A stretch of DNA of 64,000 nt from Panacagrimonas perspica (GTDB lineage: Bacteria; Pseudomonadota; Gammaproteobacteria; Nevskiales; Nevskiaceae), in NCBI RefSeq assembly GCF_004364935.1, contig NZ_SOBT01000008.1, positions 809,534-873,533 of the forward strand, read 5' to 3'. The notes beneath the pieces were generated by a model that saw only the letters and a program-made list of their open reading frames with translations, was not told where the DNA came from and did not search any database. A program made the translations under genes and the position numbers. Of the stretch, positions 7,480 to 16,002 are shown one piece after another. Each line of letters opens with the position of its first letter. Position 1 is the stretch's first letter.

Positions 7480-7503
7480 CGCGTGGTTAACGGCGATCAC
7501 GCG
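7480..7503 (+). promoter_or_regulatory. ANTAR-type hexaloop hairpin before the nitrate transporter
   Basis: CGCGTGGTT pairs with GATCACGCG (9 bp, two wobble pairs) around hexaloop AACGGC. A1 and G4 match the conserved ANTAR-target loop bases. Unlike the leader at 5727-5852 there is no obvious U-tract terminator before the transporter start. Confidence 0.45.
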
Positions 7504-7559
7504 AATCTTGTCCGCGGGCAATGGCGACCGCACCCACTTGCAGTTCCCCGGGAGCCGTC

Positions 7560-8909
7560 ATGTCCGTTTCGCCAGCCGCCACGCTTGAAAAAGCGACGCG
7601 TATCACGTTGCCCAGTCTCGCAACGCCACAGATGCGTGCGTTCCACCTGACCTGGATGGCGTTCTTCGTCTGCTTCTTCGCCTGGTTCGCCTGTGCCCCG
7701 CTGATGCCGGTGATCAAGGGCCAGTTCGGGTTGACCAAGGACCAGATTGCCAACATCAACATCGCCGCGGTCGCCGTGACGATCCTCGTGCGCTTGATCA
7801 TCGGGCCGCTGTGCGACCGCTACGGACCGCGCAAGGCCTACACCGGACTGCTGCTGATCGGCGCGATTCCGGTGTTCGGTGTCGCCGCGTCGCAGAGCTA
7901 CGAGAGCTTCCTGTTCTTCCGTCTGCTGATCGGCGCGATCGGCGCGAGCTTCGTCATCACGCAGTACCACACGAGCGTGATGTTCGCGCCCAATGTCGTG
8001 GGCACCGCGAACGCCGCCGCAGCGGGCTGGGGCAACGCCGGTGGTGGCGCCACGCAGGCGCTGATGCCGCTGTTGCTGGCAGCCGTCATCACGGCCGGCG
8101 CGGACGCCGCGTTCGGCTGGCGCATCGCGCTGATGGTGCCGGGTGTCCTGATGATCATCGTCGGTGTCCTGTACTGGAAGTACACGCAGGACTGCCCGGC
8201 CGGCAATTTCGACACGTTGCGTGCGACGGGCCTGATGCCGGATACCGGCAAGAAGGTGGGCTGGGTCAGCTTCAAGAAGGCCTGTGCGAACTATCGCGTG
8301 TGGCTGCTGTTCGTCACCTACGCCGCCTGCTTCGGTGTCGAGATCTTCATCCACAACGTCGCGGCCAGCTATTACGTCGACAAGTTCGGTCTGTCGCTGA
8401 AGGCGGCAGGCTTCGCGGCGGGCACGTTCGGTCTGCTCGCGCTGTTCGCGCGCGCGCTGGGCGGCATCGTGTCGGACCGCATCGCGCGAAGCCGGGGCCT
8501 GGACGGACGCACCTTGCTGCTGTTCGTGCTGATTCTGGGCGAAGGCCTTGGGCTGCTGTGGTTCTCGCAGATGGAAAGCGTCGTGTTCGCCATCATCGCG
8601 ATGGTCAGTTTCGGACTGTTCGTGCACATGGCCTGCGGAGCGACCTACGCGCTCGTGCCGTTCATCGATCGGCAGGCGCTGGGCGGCGTCGCCGGGATCA
8701 TCGGCGCCGGTGGCAACGTCGGCGCGGTCGCCGCCGGCTTCCTGATGAAGGCCACGGCCACGCCGCAGCAGGCGTTCTTCATCCTCGGCGGATTCGTGAC
8801 CTTGTCCGCCGCCTGCGCCATCGCCGTGCGGTTCTCGGCGGAACACAAGACACGCGAACAGGCCTTGTACGAAAAAGCGGTAGCGGAACGAACCGCGATG
8901 ACCGCCTGA
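7560..8909 (+). CDS. nasA/narK-like: Nitrate/nitrite transporter, NNP family of the MFS
   Basis: A 449-residue, 12-helix major facilitator protein. The nitrate/nitrite porter signature GWGNAGGGATQ is present in helix 5, and the MFS loop GPLCDRYGPRKAY follows helix 2. These identify the NNP subfamily that imports nitrate or exports nitrite. ATG 7560 is preferred because GGAG sits 5 bases upstream; an in-frame ATG at 7521 lacks one. It lies between the porin and nirBD, so uptake for assimilation is the likely direction. A hairpin separates it from nirB. The enzyme symbol nasA is used here separately for the reductase at 13135. Confidence 0.9.
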   Translation: MSVSPAATLEKATRITLPSLATPQMRAFHLTWMAFFVCFFAWFACAPLMPVIKGQFGLTKDQIANINIAAVAVTILVRLIIGPLCDRYGPRKAYTGLLLIGAIPVFGVAASQSYESFLFFRLLIGAIGASFVITQYHTSVMFAPNVVGTANAAAAGWGNAGGGATQALMPLLLAAVITAGADAAFGWRIALMVPGVLMIIVGVLYWKYTQDCPAGNFDTLRATGLMPDTGKKVGWVSFKKACANYRVWLLFVTYAACFGVEIFIHNVAASYYVDKFGLSLKAAGFAAGTFGLLALFARALGGIVSDRIARSRGLDGRTLLLFVLILGEGLGLLWFSQMESVVFAIIAMVSFGLFVHMACGATYALVPFIDRQALGGVAGIIGAGGNVGAVAAGFLMKATATPQQAFFILGGFVTLSAACAIAVRFSAEHKTREQALYEKAVAERTAMTA

Positions 8910-8939
8910 GAGGAATGCAACGCACGCACGTTGTTCCTC
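8910..8939 (+). promoter_or_regulatory. Intercistronic hairpin between transporter gene and nirB
   Basis: GAGGAA and CAACG pair with CGTTG and TTCCTC around hexaloop CACGCA, with a 2-nt bulge (TG) in the 5' arm. There is no T-run, so it is not a standard terminator. It could affect mRNA processing or relative nirB expression. Confidence 0.45.
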
Positions 8940-8973
8940 CACATATAACGAAACACCTCTAGGAGCCACCAAC

Positions 8974-11544
8974 ATGAAGTTGGTCGTCATTGGTAACGGC
9001 ATGGTCGGGCACAAGCTGCTCGAACAGATCGCCGATCGACCCGATCTGGACGTCACCGTCCTTTGCGAGGAACCGCGGCCGGCGTACGACCGCGTGCACC
9101 TTTCGGAATTCTTCAGCGGCAAGACCGCGGAGGACCTGTCGCTGGTCGCGCCCGGCTTCTTCGATCGCGAAGGCCTGAACCTGAAGCTCAACGCGAAGGC
9201 GGTCGGCATCGATCGCACGGCGAAGCTGGTGAAGCTGGCGGACGGAACGACCGTTCCGTACGACAAGCTGGTGCTCGCCACCGGCTCCTATCCGTTCGTG
9301 CCGCCGGTGCCGGGGCGTGAGCGTCCCGGTTGCCTGGTCTATCGCACGATCGAGGATCTCGAGGCGATGCGCGAGTGGGGCGCCAAGTCCAAGATCGGTG
9401 TCGTCGTCGGCGGTGGCCTGCTCGGGCTGGAATGCGCGAAGGCGCTCAAGGACATGGGCCTGGCCACGCACGTCGTCGAGTTCGCACCGCGCTTGATGAC
9501 GGTGCAGGTCGACGACATGGGCGGCCGTCTGCTGCGCCGCAAGATCGAGGCGCTCGGCGTCACGGTCCACACGCAGAAGAACACCAGCGAGATCGTCGAA
9601 GGCCCGGGCATGGGTGTCGGCGGTCGTCACAAGATGGTGTTCGCCGACGGCGGTGCGCTGGAGACCGACATGATCGTGTTCTCCGCCGGCATCCGTCCGC
9701 GCGACGAACTCGCCCGTTCGAGCGGCATCACGATGGGCGAGCGCGGCGGTATCCAGATCGACAACCACTGCCGCACGTCGGACCCCGACATCTACGCGAT
9801 CGGCGAATGCGCGCTGTGGGGCGGCAAGATCTTTGGTCTCGTGGCGCCTGGCTACGACATGGCGCGCGTGGTGGCGGCGCAATTGAAGACCCTCTCCCTC
9901 GGGGAGAGCGTGGCGGCGCAGCCGCAGGGTGAGGGGAGCACGGCGCTGCAGTTCACCGGCGCCGACATGAGCACCAAGCTCAAGCTGCTGGGCGTCGACG
10001 TCGCCAGCATCGGCGACGCGCAGGGCGCGACGCCGGGTTCGCTCAACTATCTGTTCAGCGACGAAGTCGCCGGCCACTACAAGAAGCTCGTGGTCAGTGC
10101 CGACAACAAGACGCTGCTCGGTGCGGTGCTCGTCGGCGAGGCCGAGGATTACGGCTCGCTGCTGCAGTTCGCGCTGAACGCGATTCCGCTGCCGGCGCAT
10201 CCGGAGGAACTGATCCTGCCGGCACGCGAAGGCGGAGCCAAGACCGGCATGGGCGTGGACCTGCTGCCCGACGCGGCGATGATCTGTTCCTGCAACAACG
10301 TCACCAAGGGCGCGCTGTGCGGTGCGATCGCCGAAGGATCGACCACGATCGCTGCGCTGAAGAAGTGCACTAAGGCCGCGACGAGCTGCGGTGGCTGCGG
10401 GCCGCTGGTCAAGCAGGTGCTCGATGCCGAGCTGAAGAAGGCGGGCGTCACGGTGCTCAATCATCTGTGCGAGCACTTCGCGTACTCGCGCCAGGAAATG
10501 TTCCATCTGGTGAAGGTCGGACAGCTCAAGACGTTCGACGCGGTGCTGCTGGCGCACGGCAAGGGCCGCGGCTGCGACATCTGCAAGCCGGCCGTCGGCA
10601 GCATCCTGGCCAGCGCCTGGAACGAGCACGTGCTCAAGCCCAAGCACCAGAGCGTGCAGGACACCAACGACTACTACCTCGCCAACCTGCAGAAGGACGG
10701 CACGTACTCGGTGGTGCCGCGCATTCCGGGCGGCGAGATCACGCCGGAAAAGCTCATCGTCATCGGTCGCGTCGCGCAGCGCTTCGGCCTGTACACCAAG
10801 ATCACCGGGGGCCAGCGCATCGATCTGTTCGGTGCGCGCGTCGAACAGCTTCCGCTGATCTGGAAGGATCTCGTGGACGCCGGTTTCGAATCCGGTCACG
10901 CCTACGGCAAGGCGCTGCGCACCGTGAAGTCCTGCGTCGGCAGCACCTGGTGCCGTTACGGCGTGCAGGACTCGGTGCACATGGCGATCTTCATCGAGGA
11001 GCGCTATCGCGGCCTGCGGTCCCCGCACAAGATCAAGATGGCGGTCTCCGGTTGCACGCGCGAATGTGCCGAGGCGCAGGGCAAGGACGTGGGCGTCATC
11101 GCCACGGAGAAGGGATGGAATCTGTACGTCGGCGGCAACGGCGGCATGAAGCCGCGCCACGCCGATCTGCTGGCGACCGACCTGGATGACCAGACGCTGG
11201 TGCGGTACATCGACCGCTTCCTGATGCTCTACATCCGCACCGGTGATCGCCTGCAGCGCACCTCGACGTGGATGGACAACATCGAAGGCGGGCTGGAGTA
11301 CGTGAAGAAGGCCGTGTGCGAAGACTCGCTCGGAATCGCGGCCGAACTCGAAGCCGAAATGCAGAAGCTCGTGGATACCTACGAATGCGAATGGAAAAAG
11401 GCGATCAACACACCGGAAACGCTGAAGCGCTTCCGCCACTTCGTGAACTCCCAGGAGCCGGACAAGAACATCCAGTTCGTCGACGAGCGCGGCCAGATCC
11501 GTCCGCTGAGCAAGCTGGAGAAGAATCCGGAGTCCGTGTCGTGA
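8974..11544 (+). CDS. nirB: Assimilatory nitrite reductase [NAD(P)H], large subunit
   Basis: An 856-residue flavo-siroheme enzyme that reduces nitrite to ammonium. Visible domains are an N-terminal FAD/NAD(P)H oxidoreductase (GNGMVG at residues ~8-13; second nucleotide site VVVGGGLLGLE near 145), a BFD-like [2Fe-2S] domain (C438, C440, C472, C475), and a siroheme/[4Fe-4S] domain with C654, C660, C694 and C698 (CVGSTWC and CTREC). AGGAG precedes the ATG. Residues ~306-322 (TLSLGESVAAQPQGEG) are encoded by an intergenic-type repeat (9890-9938) and look like an in-frame insertion in a surface loop. The stop overlaps the nirD start. Confidence 0.95.
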   Translation: MKLVVIGNGMVGHKLLEQIADRPDLDVTVLCEEPRPAYDRVHLSEFFSGKTAEDLSLVAPGFFDREGLNLKLNAKAVGIDRTAKLVKLADGTTVPYDKLVLATGSYPFVPPVPGRERPGCLVYRTIEDLEAMREWGAKSKIGVVVGGGLLGLECAKALKDMGLATHVVEFAPRLMTVQVDDMGGRLLRRKIEALGVTVHTQKNTSEIVEGPGMGVGGRHKMVFADGGALETDMIVFSAGIRPRDELARSSGITMGERGGIQIDNHCRTSDPDIYAIGECALWGGKIFGLVAPGYDMARVVAAQLKTLSLGESVAAQPQGEGSTALQFTGADMSTKLKLLGVDVASIGDAQGATPGSLNYLFSDEVAGHYKKLVVSADNKTLLGAVLVGEAEDYGSLLQFALNAIPLPAHPEELILPAREGGAKTGMGVDLLPDAAMICSCNNVTKGALCGAIAEGSTTIAALKKCTKAATSCGGCGPLVKQVLDAELKKAGVTVLNHLCEHFAYSRQEMFHLVKVGQLKTFDAVLLAHGKGRGCDICKPAVGSILASAWNEHVLKPKHQSVQDTNDYYLANLQKDGTYSVVPRIPGGEITPEKLIVIGRVAQRFGLYTKITGGQRIDLFGARVEQLPLIWKDLVDAGFESGHAYGKALRTVKSCVGSTWCRYGVQDSVHMAIFIEERYRGLRSPHKIKMAVSGCTRECAEAQGKDVGVIATEKGWNLYVGGNGGMKPRHADLLATDLDDQTLVRYIDRFLMLYIRTGDRLQRTSTWMDNIEGGLEYVKKAVCEDSLGIAAELEAEMQKLVDTYECEWKKAINTPETLKRFRHFVNSQEPDKNIQFVDERGQIRPLSKLEKNPESVS
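9890..9938. repeat. Intergenic-type palindromic repeat inserted inside nirB
   Basis: CCCTCTCCCTCGGGGAGAG followed, after 18 bases, by GGGTGAGGGGAG. This is the form of a common dispersed element in xanthomonad-type genomes (recalled, not searched). Here it is read through in frame and encodes a low-complexity Gly/Ser/Gln segment between the FAD/NAD part and the rest of NirB. Confidence 0.65.
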
Positions 11545-11894
11545 CGCTGGCTCCGCGCTGGACGTACGTATGCCGCGTCGCGGACATCGTCCCGAACACC
11601 GGTGTCTGCGCCAAGGTCGGTGTCAACCAGGTCGCCGTGTTCCGGCTGGTATCGCCGGGCGGCGAGGATGAAGGCGTGTACGCAATCGACAACTTCGAGC
11701 CGCGTTCGGCGGCCAACGTGCTGTCGCGCGGCATCGTCGGCGACTCCTCGGGCGAGATCGTCGTGGCGTCTCCGGTCTACAAGAATCATTTCTGCCTGAA
11801 GACGGGCCGTTGCCTCGAGGACGAAACCTGGTCGGTGCGTCCCTACGAGGTCCGCGTTTCGGAGGATGGGCTGATCCTCGTCAGAGAGCCATGA
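11541..11894 (+). CDS. nirD: Nitrite reductase [NAD(P)H], small subunit
   Basis: A 117-residue NirD-type Rieske-fold protein. It begins at GTG 11541, whose GTGA overlaps the nirB stop. Family landmarks are the opening YVCRVADIVPNTGVCAKVG, the VYAIDNFEP strand, and SPVYKNHFCLKTGRCL. As usual for NirD, the two Cys-His pairs that hold the cluster in true Rieske proteins are not present, so it is a structural or assembly partner of NirB rather than a redox carrier. The next gene starts with an ATGA overlap at 11891. Confidence 0.9.
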   Translation: MTLAPRWTYVCRVADIVPNTGVCAKVGVNQVAVFRLVSPGGEDEGVYAIDNFEPRSAANVLSRGIVGDSSGEIVVASPVYKNHFCLKTGRCLEDETWSVRPYEVRVSEDGLILVREP

Positions 11895-13135
11895 GCCCGA
11901 TCCGCCAACGACTGGTCGTCGTCGGCAATGGCATGGCCGGGATGCGCACGGTCGAGGAACTGCTGAAGCTCGACGCGCAGCGCTTCGAGATCACGGTGTT
12001 CGGCTCCGAGCCTCACGGCAACTACAACCGCATCCTGCTGTCGCCGGTGCTGGCGGGCGAGAAGAAGCTCGCCGACATCATGCTCAACACGCGCGAGTGG
12101 TACGCGCAGAACGGCATCACCCTGCACGCGGGCGATCCGGTGGTCGCCATCGACCGGACGCGCCGCATCGTGAAGTCGCAGCGCGGACAGGAAGTCGGTT
12201 ACGACCGCCTGCTACTCGCCACCGGCTCCAAGCCCTTCGTCATCCCGGTACCGGGCCACCAGTTGCCGGGTGTCATCTCGTTCCGCGACATCCAGGACGT
12301 GGAGCACATGCTGGCCGCGGCGCGCGACTACAAGCGCGCAGTCGTCATCGGTGGTGGCCTGCTCGGGCTCGAGGCGGCCAACGGGCTGCTGCGTCAGGGC
12401 ATGGAGGTCACCGTCGTCCACGTCATGGACACGTTGATGGAGCGACAGCTCGACAAGCCTGCCGCGCGCCTGCTGCGGACGGCGCTAGAGCAGCGCGGCA
12501 TGCGCTTCCTGCTGCAGGCCAACACGGAATCGATTCTCGGCGAGAGCCGCGTCACCGGCATCCGCTTCAAGGACGGCACCGAGGTGGACACGGACCTGAT
12601 CGTGATGGCCGTCGGTGTCCGTCCGAATTTCGACGTCGCGAAAGCGGCGGGACTGCATTGCGAGCGCGCGATCGTCGTCGACGACACGCTGCAGAGCCTG
12701 TCCGATCCGCGCGTGTATGCGGTCGGCGAATGCGTGCAGCACCGCAAGGCGGTGTACGGGCTCGTCGCGCCGCTGTGGGAACAGGCGGCCGTCTGCGCGG
12801 CGCACCTGGCCGGACTCGGGCATCAGCGCTATCCCGGATCGGTGACGTCCACCAAGCTCAAGGTCACCGGGATCGACCTGTTCTCGGCGGGTGATTTCAT
12901 CGGCGGCCCGGATAGCGAGGACCTGCTGTTCCGCGATCCGCGGCGCGGCGTCTACAAGCGCCTGGTGCTCAAGGACTCGCGCGTGATCGGCGCCGTGCTG
13001 TACGGCGAGGTCAAGGACGGACCCTGGTATTTCGAGCTGATGCAGAAACGCGTGGACATCACGCCGTTCCGCTCGCGCCTGCTGTTCGGCCGCGCGTACT
13101 GCCAGCCGGCGAGCAACGCGGAGCAGGCGGCGTGA
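11891..13135 (+). CDS. nasB: FAD-dependent electron-transfer subunit of assimilatory nitrate reductase
   Basis: A 414-residue pyridine-nucleotide-disulfide-type FAD protein homologous to the N-terminal half of NirB: FAD site VVVGNGMAGMRTVEEL, NAD(P)H site VVIGGGLLGLEAANGL, and C-terminal FAD motif VYAVGECVQHR. No BFD or siroheme domain is attached. Placed between nirD and the molybdenum nitrate reductase and overlapping both, it most likely passes NAD(P)H electrons to NasA. ATG 11891 (ATGA overlap) is preferred over an upstream in-frame start at 11810 that would run through nirD. Nomenclature of this subunit (NasB/NasC) differs between organisms. Confidence 0.83.
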   Translation: MSPIRQRLVVVGNGMAGMRTVEELLKLDAQRFEITVFGSEPHGNYNRILLSPVLAGEKKLADIMLNTREWYAQNGITLHAGDPVVAIDRTRRIVKSQRGQEVGYDRLLLATGSKPFVIPVPGHQLPGVISFRDIQDVEHMLAAARDYKRAVVIGGGLLGLEAANGLLRQGMEVTVVHVMDTLMERQLDKPAARLLRTALEQRGMRFLLQANTESILGESRVTGIRFKDGTEVDTDLIVMAVGVRPNFDVAKAAGLHCERAIVVDDTLQSLSDPRVYAVGECVQHRKAVYGLVAPLWEQAAVCAAHLAGLGHQRYPGSVTSTKLKVTGIDLFSAGDFIGGPDSEDLLFRDPRRGVYKRLVLKDSRVIGAVLYGEVKDGPWYFELMQKRVDITPFRSRLLFGRAYCQPASNAEQAA

Positions 13136-15879
13136 TGGACGGCTCGTCGCCCCATTCGGTGGTCGTCAAGACGACCTGTCCGTACTGCGGCACCGGCTGT
13201 GGCGTCGACGTGCGCGTCAGCGGCACAACCGTCGAGGTCAGCGGCGATCCGGTGCATCCGACCAATGCGGGCCGGCTCTGCGTGAAGGGTTCCGCGCTCG
13301 GCGACACCGTGGGGCCGCAGGGCCGCCTGCTGTACCCGGCGATCCGCCGCCAGGACGGCGACCAGTCGATGGAGCGCGTCTCCTGGGATGCGGCGCTGGA
13401 CCATGTCGCCCAGGGTTTCCGCCGCATCATCGAAGCGCATGGACCCGATGCCGTGGCTTGGTACGTGTCGGGTCAGTTGCTGACGGAGGACTATTACGTC
13501 GCCAACAAGCTCGCGAAGGGTTTCGTCGGCACCGCCAACATCGATACGAATTCGCGCCTGTGCATGTCGTCCGCGGTGGCCGGGCACAAGCGCGCATTCG
13601 GCGAAGACATCGTGCCGGTCGCCTACGACGACCTCGAGCTAGCCGATCTCGTCGTGCTGGTCGGTTCCAACACCGCGTGGTGCCACCCGATCCTGTTCCA
13701 GCGCATCGTCAAGGAGAAGGAGCGGCGCCCGGAGATGAAGCTGGTCGTCATCGATCCCCGGCGCACGGCCACGACCGAGATGGCGGACCTGCACCTGCCG
13801 TTGCGGCCGGGGACGGACGTCTGGCTGTTCAACGGTCTGCTGTCGTTCCTGCACCAGCATGGCGTCGTCGACACCGCGTTCGTCGAAGACCACACGACGG
13901 GGCTCGCGCGTGCCATGGCGATCGCCGACAACACTGCCGGCGATCTGCGCTCGGTGGCCGCGCAGTGCAAGCTGCAGGAGAGCGCGCTGTCGGAGTTCTA
14001 CCGGCTGTTCGCGCGCACCGACAAGGTCATCACGGCCTTTTCGATGGGCGTGAACCAGTCCAGCGCGGGCACCGACAAGGTCAACGCGATCATCAACTGC
14101 CACCTGCTCAGCGGGCGCATCGGCAAGCCGGGCGCAGGCCCGTTCTCGATCACGGGCCAGCCCAATGCGATGGGCGGACGCGAGGTCGGCGGCCTGTCGA
14201 ACATGCTCGCCGCGCACATGGACATCGAGAACGCGCAGCACCGCAGTCTCGTGCGCGAGTTCTGGCAGAGCCCGACGATGGCCGACAAGCCCGGCCTGAA
14301 GGCGGTGGATCTGTTCGACGCCATCGACGAGGGCAGGGTCAAGGCGGTCTGGATCATGGCGACCAACCCGGTGGTCAGCATGCCGGACGCCGACAAGATC
14401 AAGCGCGCGCTGTCACGCTGCGAACTGGTCGTGGTGTCGGACGTGATGGCGCAGACCGACACCACCGCCTTCGCCCACGTCGTGCTGCCCGCCCAGGGCT
14501 GGGGCGAGAAGAGCGGTACCGTTACCAACTCGGAGCGCTGCATCTCGCGCCTGCGTTCCTTCCTGCCGCCGATCGGCGAGGCGCGGCCCGACTGGTGGGC
14601 GCTGTCGGAAGTGGCCCGGCGCTGGGGTCATGCCGAGCACTTCGCGTACACGGCCGAGCACGAAGTGTTCGACGAGCACTGCCGCCTGACGGCAGCCGGG
14701 AATCGGGAATCGGGAGTCGGGGATCGTGACAGCGGAGGCGAAGGCATCCCGCGATTCCTCAACCTGTCCGGGCTCGTCGGCATGGACAAGGACGCGTACG
14801 ACGGCTTGCGGCCGGTCCGCTGGCCCGTTCTGGCGATTCCCGATTCCCGATTGCCGATTCCCGAAGTCTTCAGCGACGGCCGCTTCTACACGCCCGACCG
14901 TCGCGCCCGCTTCGTGCCGACGGCGCCGCACATGCCGGTCAAGCTGGTGGACGAGGACTATCCGCTGGTGCTGAACACCGGGCGCGTGCGCGACCACTGG
15001 CACACGATGACGCGCACCGGTTTGTCGCCGCGTCTGGCGTCGCATGTCGCCGAGCCCTTCGTGGACCTTCATCCGCAGGACGCGTTGCTGTGTGGCGTGC
15101 GCGAAGATCAGCTCGCGCGCATCAGCTCGCGCTGGGGAAGCTGCGTGGCGCGCGTGCGCCTGTCCGGCGAGATGCAGCGCAAGAGCGTGTTCGTTCCGAT
15201 CCACTGGAACGCGCAGTTCGCGTCCGATGGTCGCGTCGGATCGCTGGTGAATCCGGTCGTCGATCCGGTTTCCGGAGAACCCGAGTTCAAGCACACGCCG
15301 GTGCGCGTCGAGCCGTTCATGGTGGCGTGGCACGGATTCGCGTTGAGCCGCGACGATCTGCCGATGGCGGACGCGGCGTGGTGGACACGTATCACCGGCA
15401 GCGGATTCACGCGTTATGAACTGGCGGGCCGCAAGCAGGACGGCGAGTGGACCGCGCGTGCGCGCGCCATGCTCGGCGTCACGGACCCCGACGCGGACTG
15501 GCTCGAGTACGAGGATCGCAGCGCGGGCGTGTATCGCGGCGCGTTGATCGTGGATGACCGCATCGCCGCCTGCGTGTTCGTGTCGCCGCGCCCGGATCTT
15601 CCTTCGCGCGCGTGGCTGTCCGGTCTGTTCACGAAAGACCGGATCGAGGACGTGGATCGCATGGGCCTGCTCGTCGGCGAGCCCTTCGAGCGCGGCGAGG
15701 ACACCGGCGTCACCGTGTGCTCGTGCTTCGGTGTCGGGCGCAAGACGATCGAGCGGGCGATCCGCGGCGGATGCCACACGCCCAAGGCACTGGGCGCCAA
15801 ACTCAAGTGCGGCACCAACTGCGGGTCCTGCGTGCCCGAACTGAAGTCGATCATTGCGCAGACGCTGGTGCCGGGCTGA
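13135..15879 (+). CDS. nasA: Assimilatory nitrate reductase, molybdenum catalytic subunit
   Basis: A 914-residue Mo-bisMGD oxidoreductase reducing nitrate to nitrite in the cytoplasm. The N-terminal [4Fe-4S] motif is C15-x2-C18-x3-C22 with C49; the likely Mo-ligand Cys is C143 (CMSSAVAGHKRAFG); the molybdopterin-binding C-terminal domain starts near VLNTGRVRDHWHTMTRTG. A BFD-like [2Fe-2S] domain closes the protein (VCSCFGVGRKT...KCGTNCGSC), as in many NasA proteins. The ATG at 13135 overlaps the preceding stop by one base; a GTG at 13132 is equivalent. Two intergenic-type repeat arms (14698-14726 and 14835-14864) are read in frame and encode unusual linkers. Function depends on the molybdenum-cofactor genes at 22852-27477. 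Confidence 0.93.
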   Translation: MDGSSPHSVVVKTTCPYCGTGCGVDVRVSGTTVEVSGDPVHPTNAGRLCVKGSALGDTVGPQGRLLYPAIRRQDGDQSMERVSWDAALDHVAQGFRRIIEAHGPDAVAWYVSGQLLTEDYYVANKLAKGFVGTANIDTNSRLCMSSAVAGHKRAFGEDIVPVAYDDLELADLVVLVGSNTAWCHPILFQRIVKEKERRPEMKLVVIDPRRTATTEMADLHLPLRPGTDVWLFNGLLSFLHQHGVVDTAFVEDHTTGLARAMAIADNTAGDLRSVAAQCKLQESALSEFYRLFARTDKVITAFSMGVNQSSAGTDKVNAIINCHLLSGRIGKPGAGPFSITGQPNAMGGREVGGLSNMLAAHMDIENAQHRSLVREFWQSPTMADKPGLKAVDLFDAIDEGRVKAVWIMATNPVVSMPDADKIKRALSRCELVVVSDVMAQTDTTAFAHVVLPAQGWGEKSGTVTNSERCISRLRSFLPPIGEARPDWWALSEVARRWGHAEHFAYTAEHEVFDEHCRLTAAGNRESGVGDRDSGGEGIPRFLNLSGLVGMDKDAYDGLRPVRWPVLAIPDSRLPIPEVFSDGRFYTPDRRARFVPTAPHMPVKLVDEDYPLVLNTGRVRDHWHTMTRTGLSPRLASHVAEPFVDLHPQDALLCGVREDQLARISSRWGSCVARVRLSGEMQRKSVFVPIHWNAQFASDGRVGSLVNPVVDPVSGEPEFKHTPVRVEPFMVAWHGFALSRDDLPMADAAWWTRITGSGFTRYELAGRKQDGEWTARARAMLGVTDPDADWLEYEDRSAGVYRGALIVDDRIAACVFVSPRPDLPSRAWLSGLFTKDRIEDVDRMGLLVGEPFERGEDTGVTVCSCFGVGRKTIERAIRGGCHTPKALGAKLKCGTNCGSCVPELKSIIAQTLVPG
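14698..14726 (+). repeat. GGGAATC-type repeat arm inside nasA (forward)
   Basis: The core gggaatcgggaatcgggag followed by tcggggatcg is a direct repeat of a GGGAATC unit, a form frequent between genes in xanthomonad-like genomes (recalled). It is translated as GNRESGVGDRDSG within NasA. An inverted partner lies about 110 bases downstream. Confidence 0.7.
14835..14864 (-). repeat. GGGAATC-type repeat arm inside nasA (inverted)
   Basis: Units of gattccc appear three times here, the reverse complement of the arm at 14698-14726. It is translated as IPDSRLPIP in NasA. The ~110 bases between the two arms encode recognisable NasA sequence (LSGLVGMDKDAYDGLRPV), so the arms appear to be separate insertions at two loops. 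Confidence 0.7.
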
Positions 15880-15906
15880 GATCGAGTTCGGGTCATCGAT
15901 CCCGAC

Positions 15907-15975
15907 GTAGCCCGGGTGGAACCCGGGGTTTCGTCTCGTTTCCGGCAAGAAGTCCCGGGTTGCACCCGGGCTACG
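15907..15975. repeat. Paired palindromic repeat, copy 2
   Basis: gtagcccgggtggaacccgg and cccgggttgcacccgggctac face each other across about 30 bases. It lies between the convergent nasA and djlA-like genes and could act as a bidirectional transcript end. Confidence 0.85.
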
Positions 15976-16002
15976 GTGTCGCCATCCGGAGATCGACCTC
16001 GT

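Larger units (their letters stand above)
7240..7559 (+). other. 320-base gap between porin and nitrate transporter
   Basis: No gene is visible. The first half holds a paired palindromic repeat (7278-7346). The second half holds a -24/-12 promoter-like element (7454-7469), a 9-bp hexaloop hairpin (7480-7503) and the transporter ribosome-binding site (GGAG at 7551). The transporter may therefore be expressed from its own nitrogen-regulated promoter as well as from the upstream one. Confidence 0.6.

Noticed and set aside
5569-7533. A 654-codon minus-strand frame over the porin
   Set aside because: Arg/Gln/Ala-rich shadow of the porin gene, running through a terminator and a repeat, with no ribosome-binding site or family motif.
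7497-9281. A 594-codon minus-strand frame over the nitrate transporter and nirB start
   Set aside because: Antisense to two well-supported genes; the composition is that of a shadow frame.
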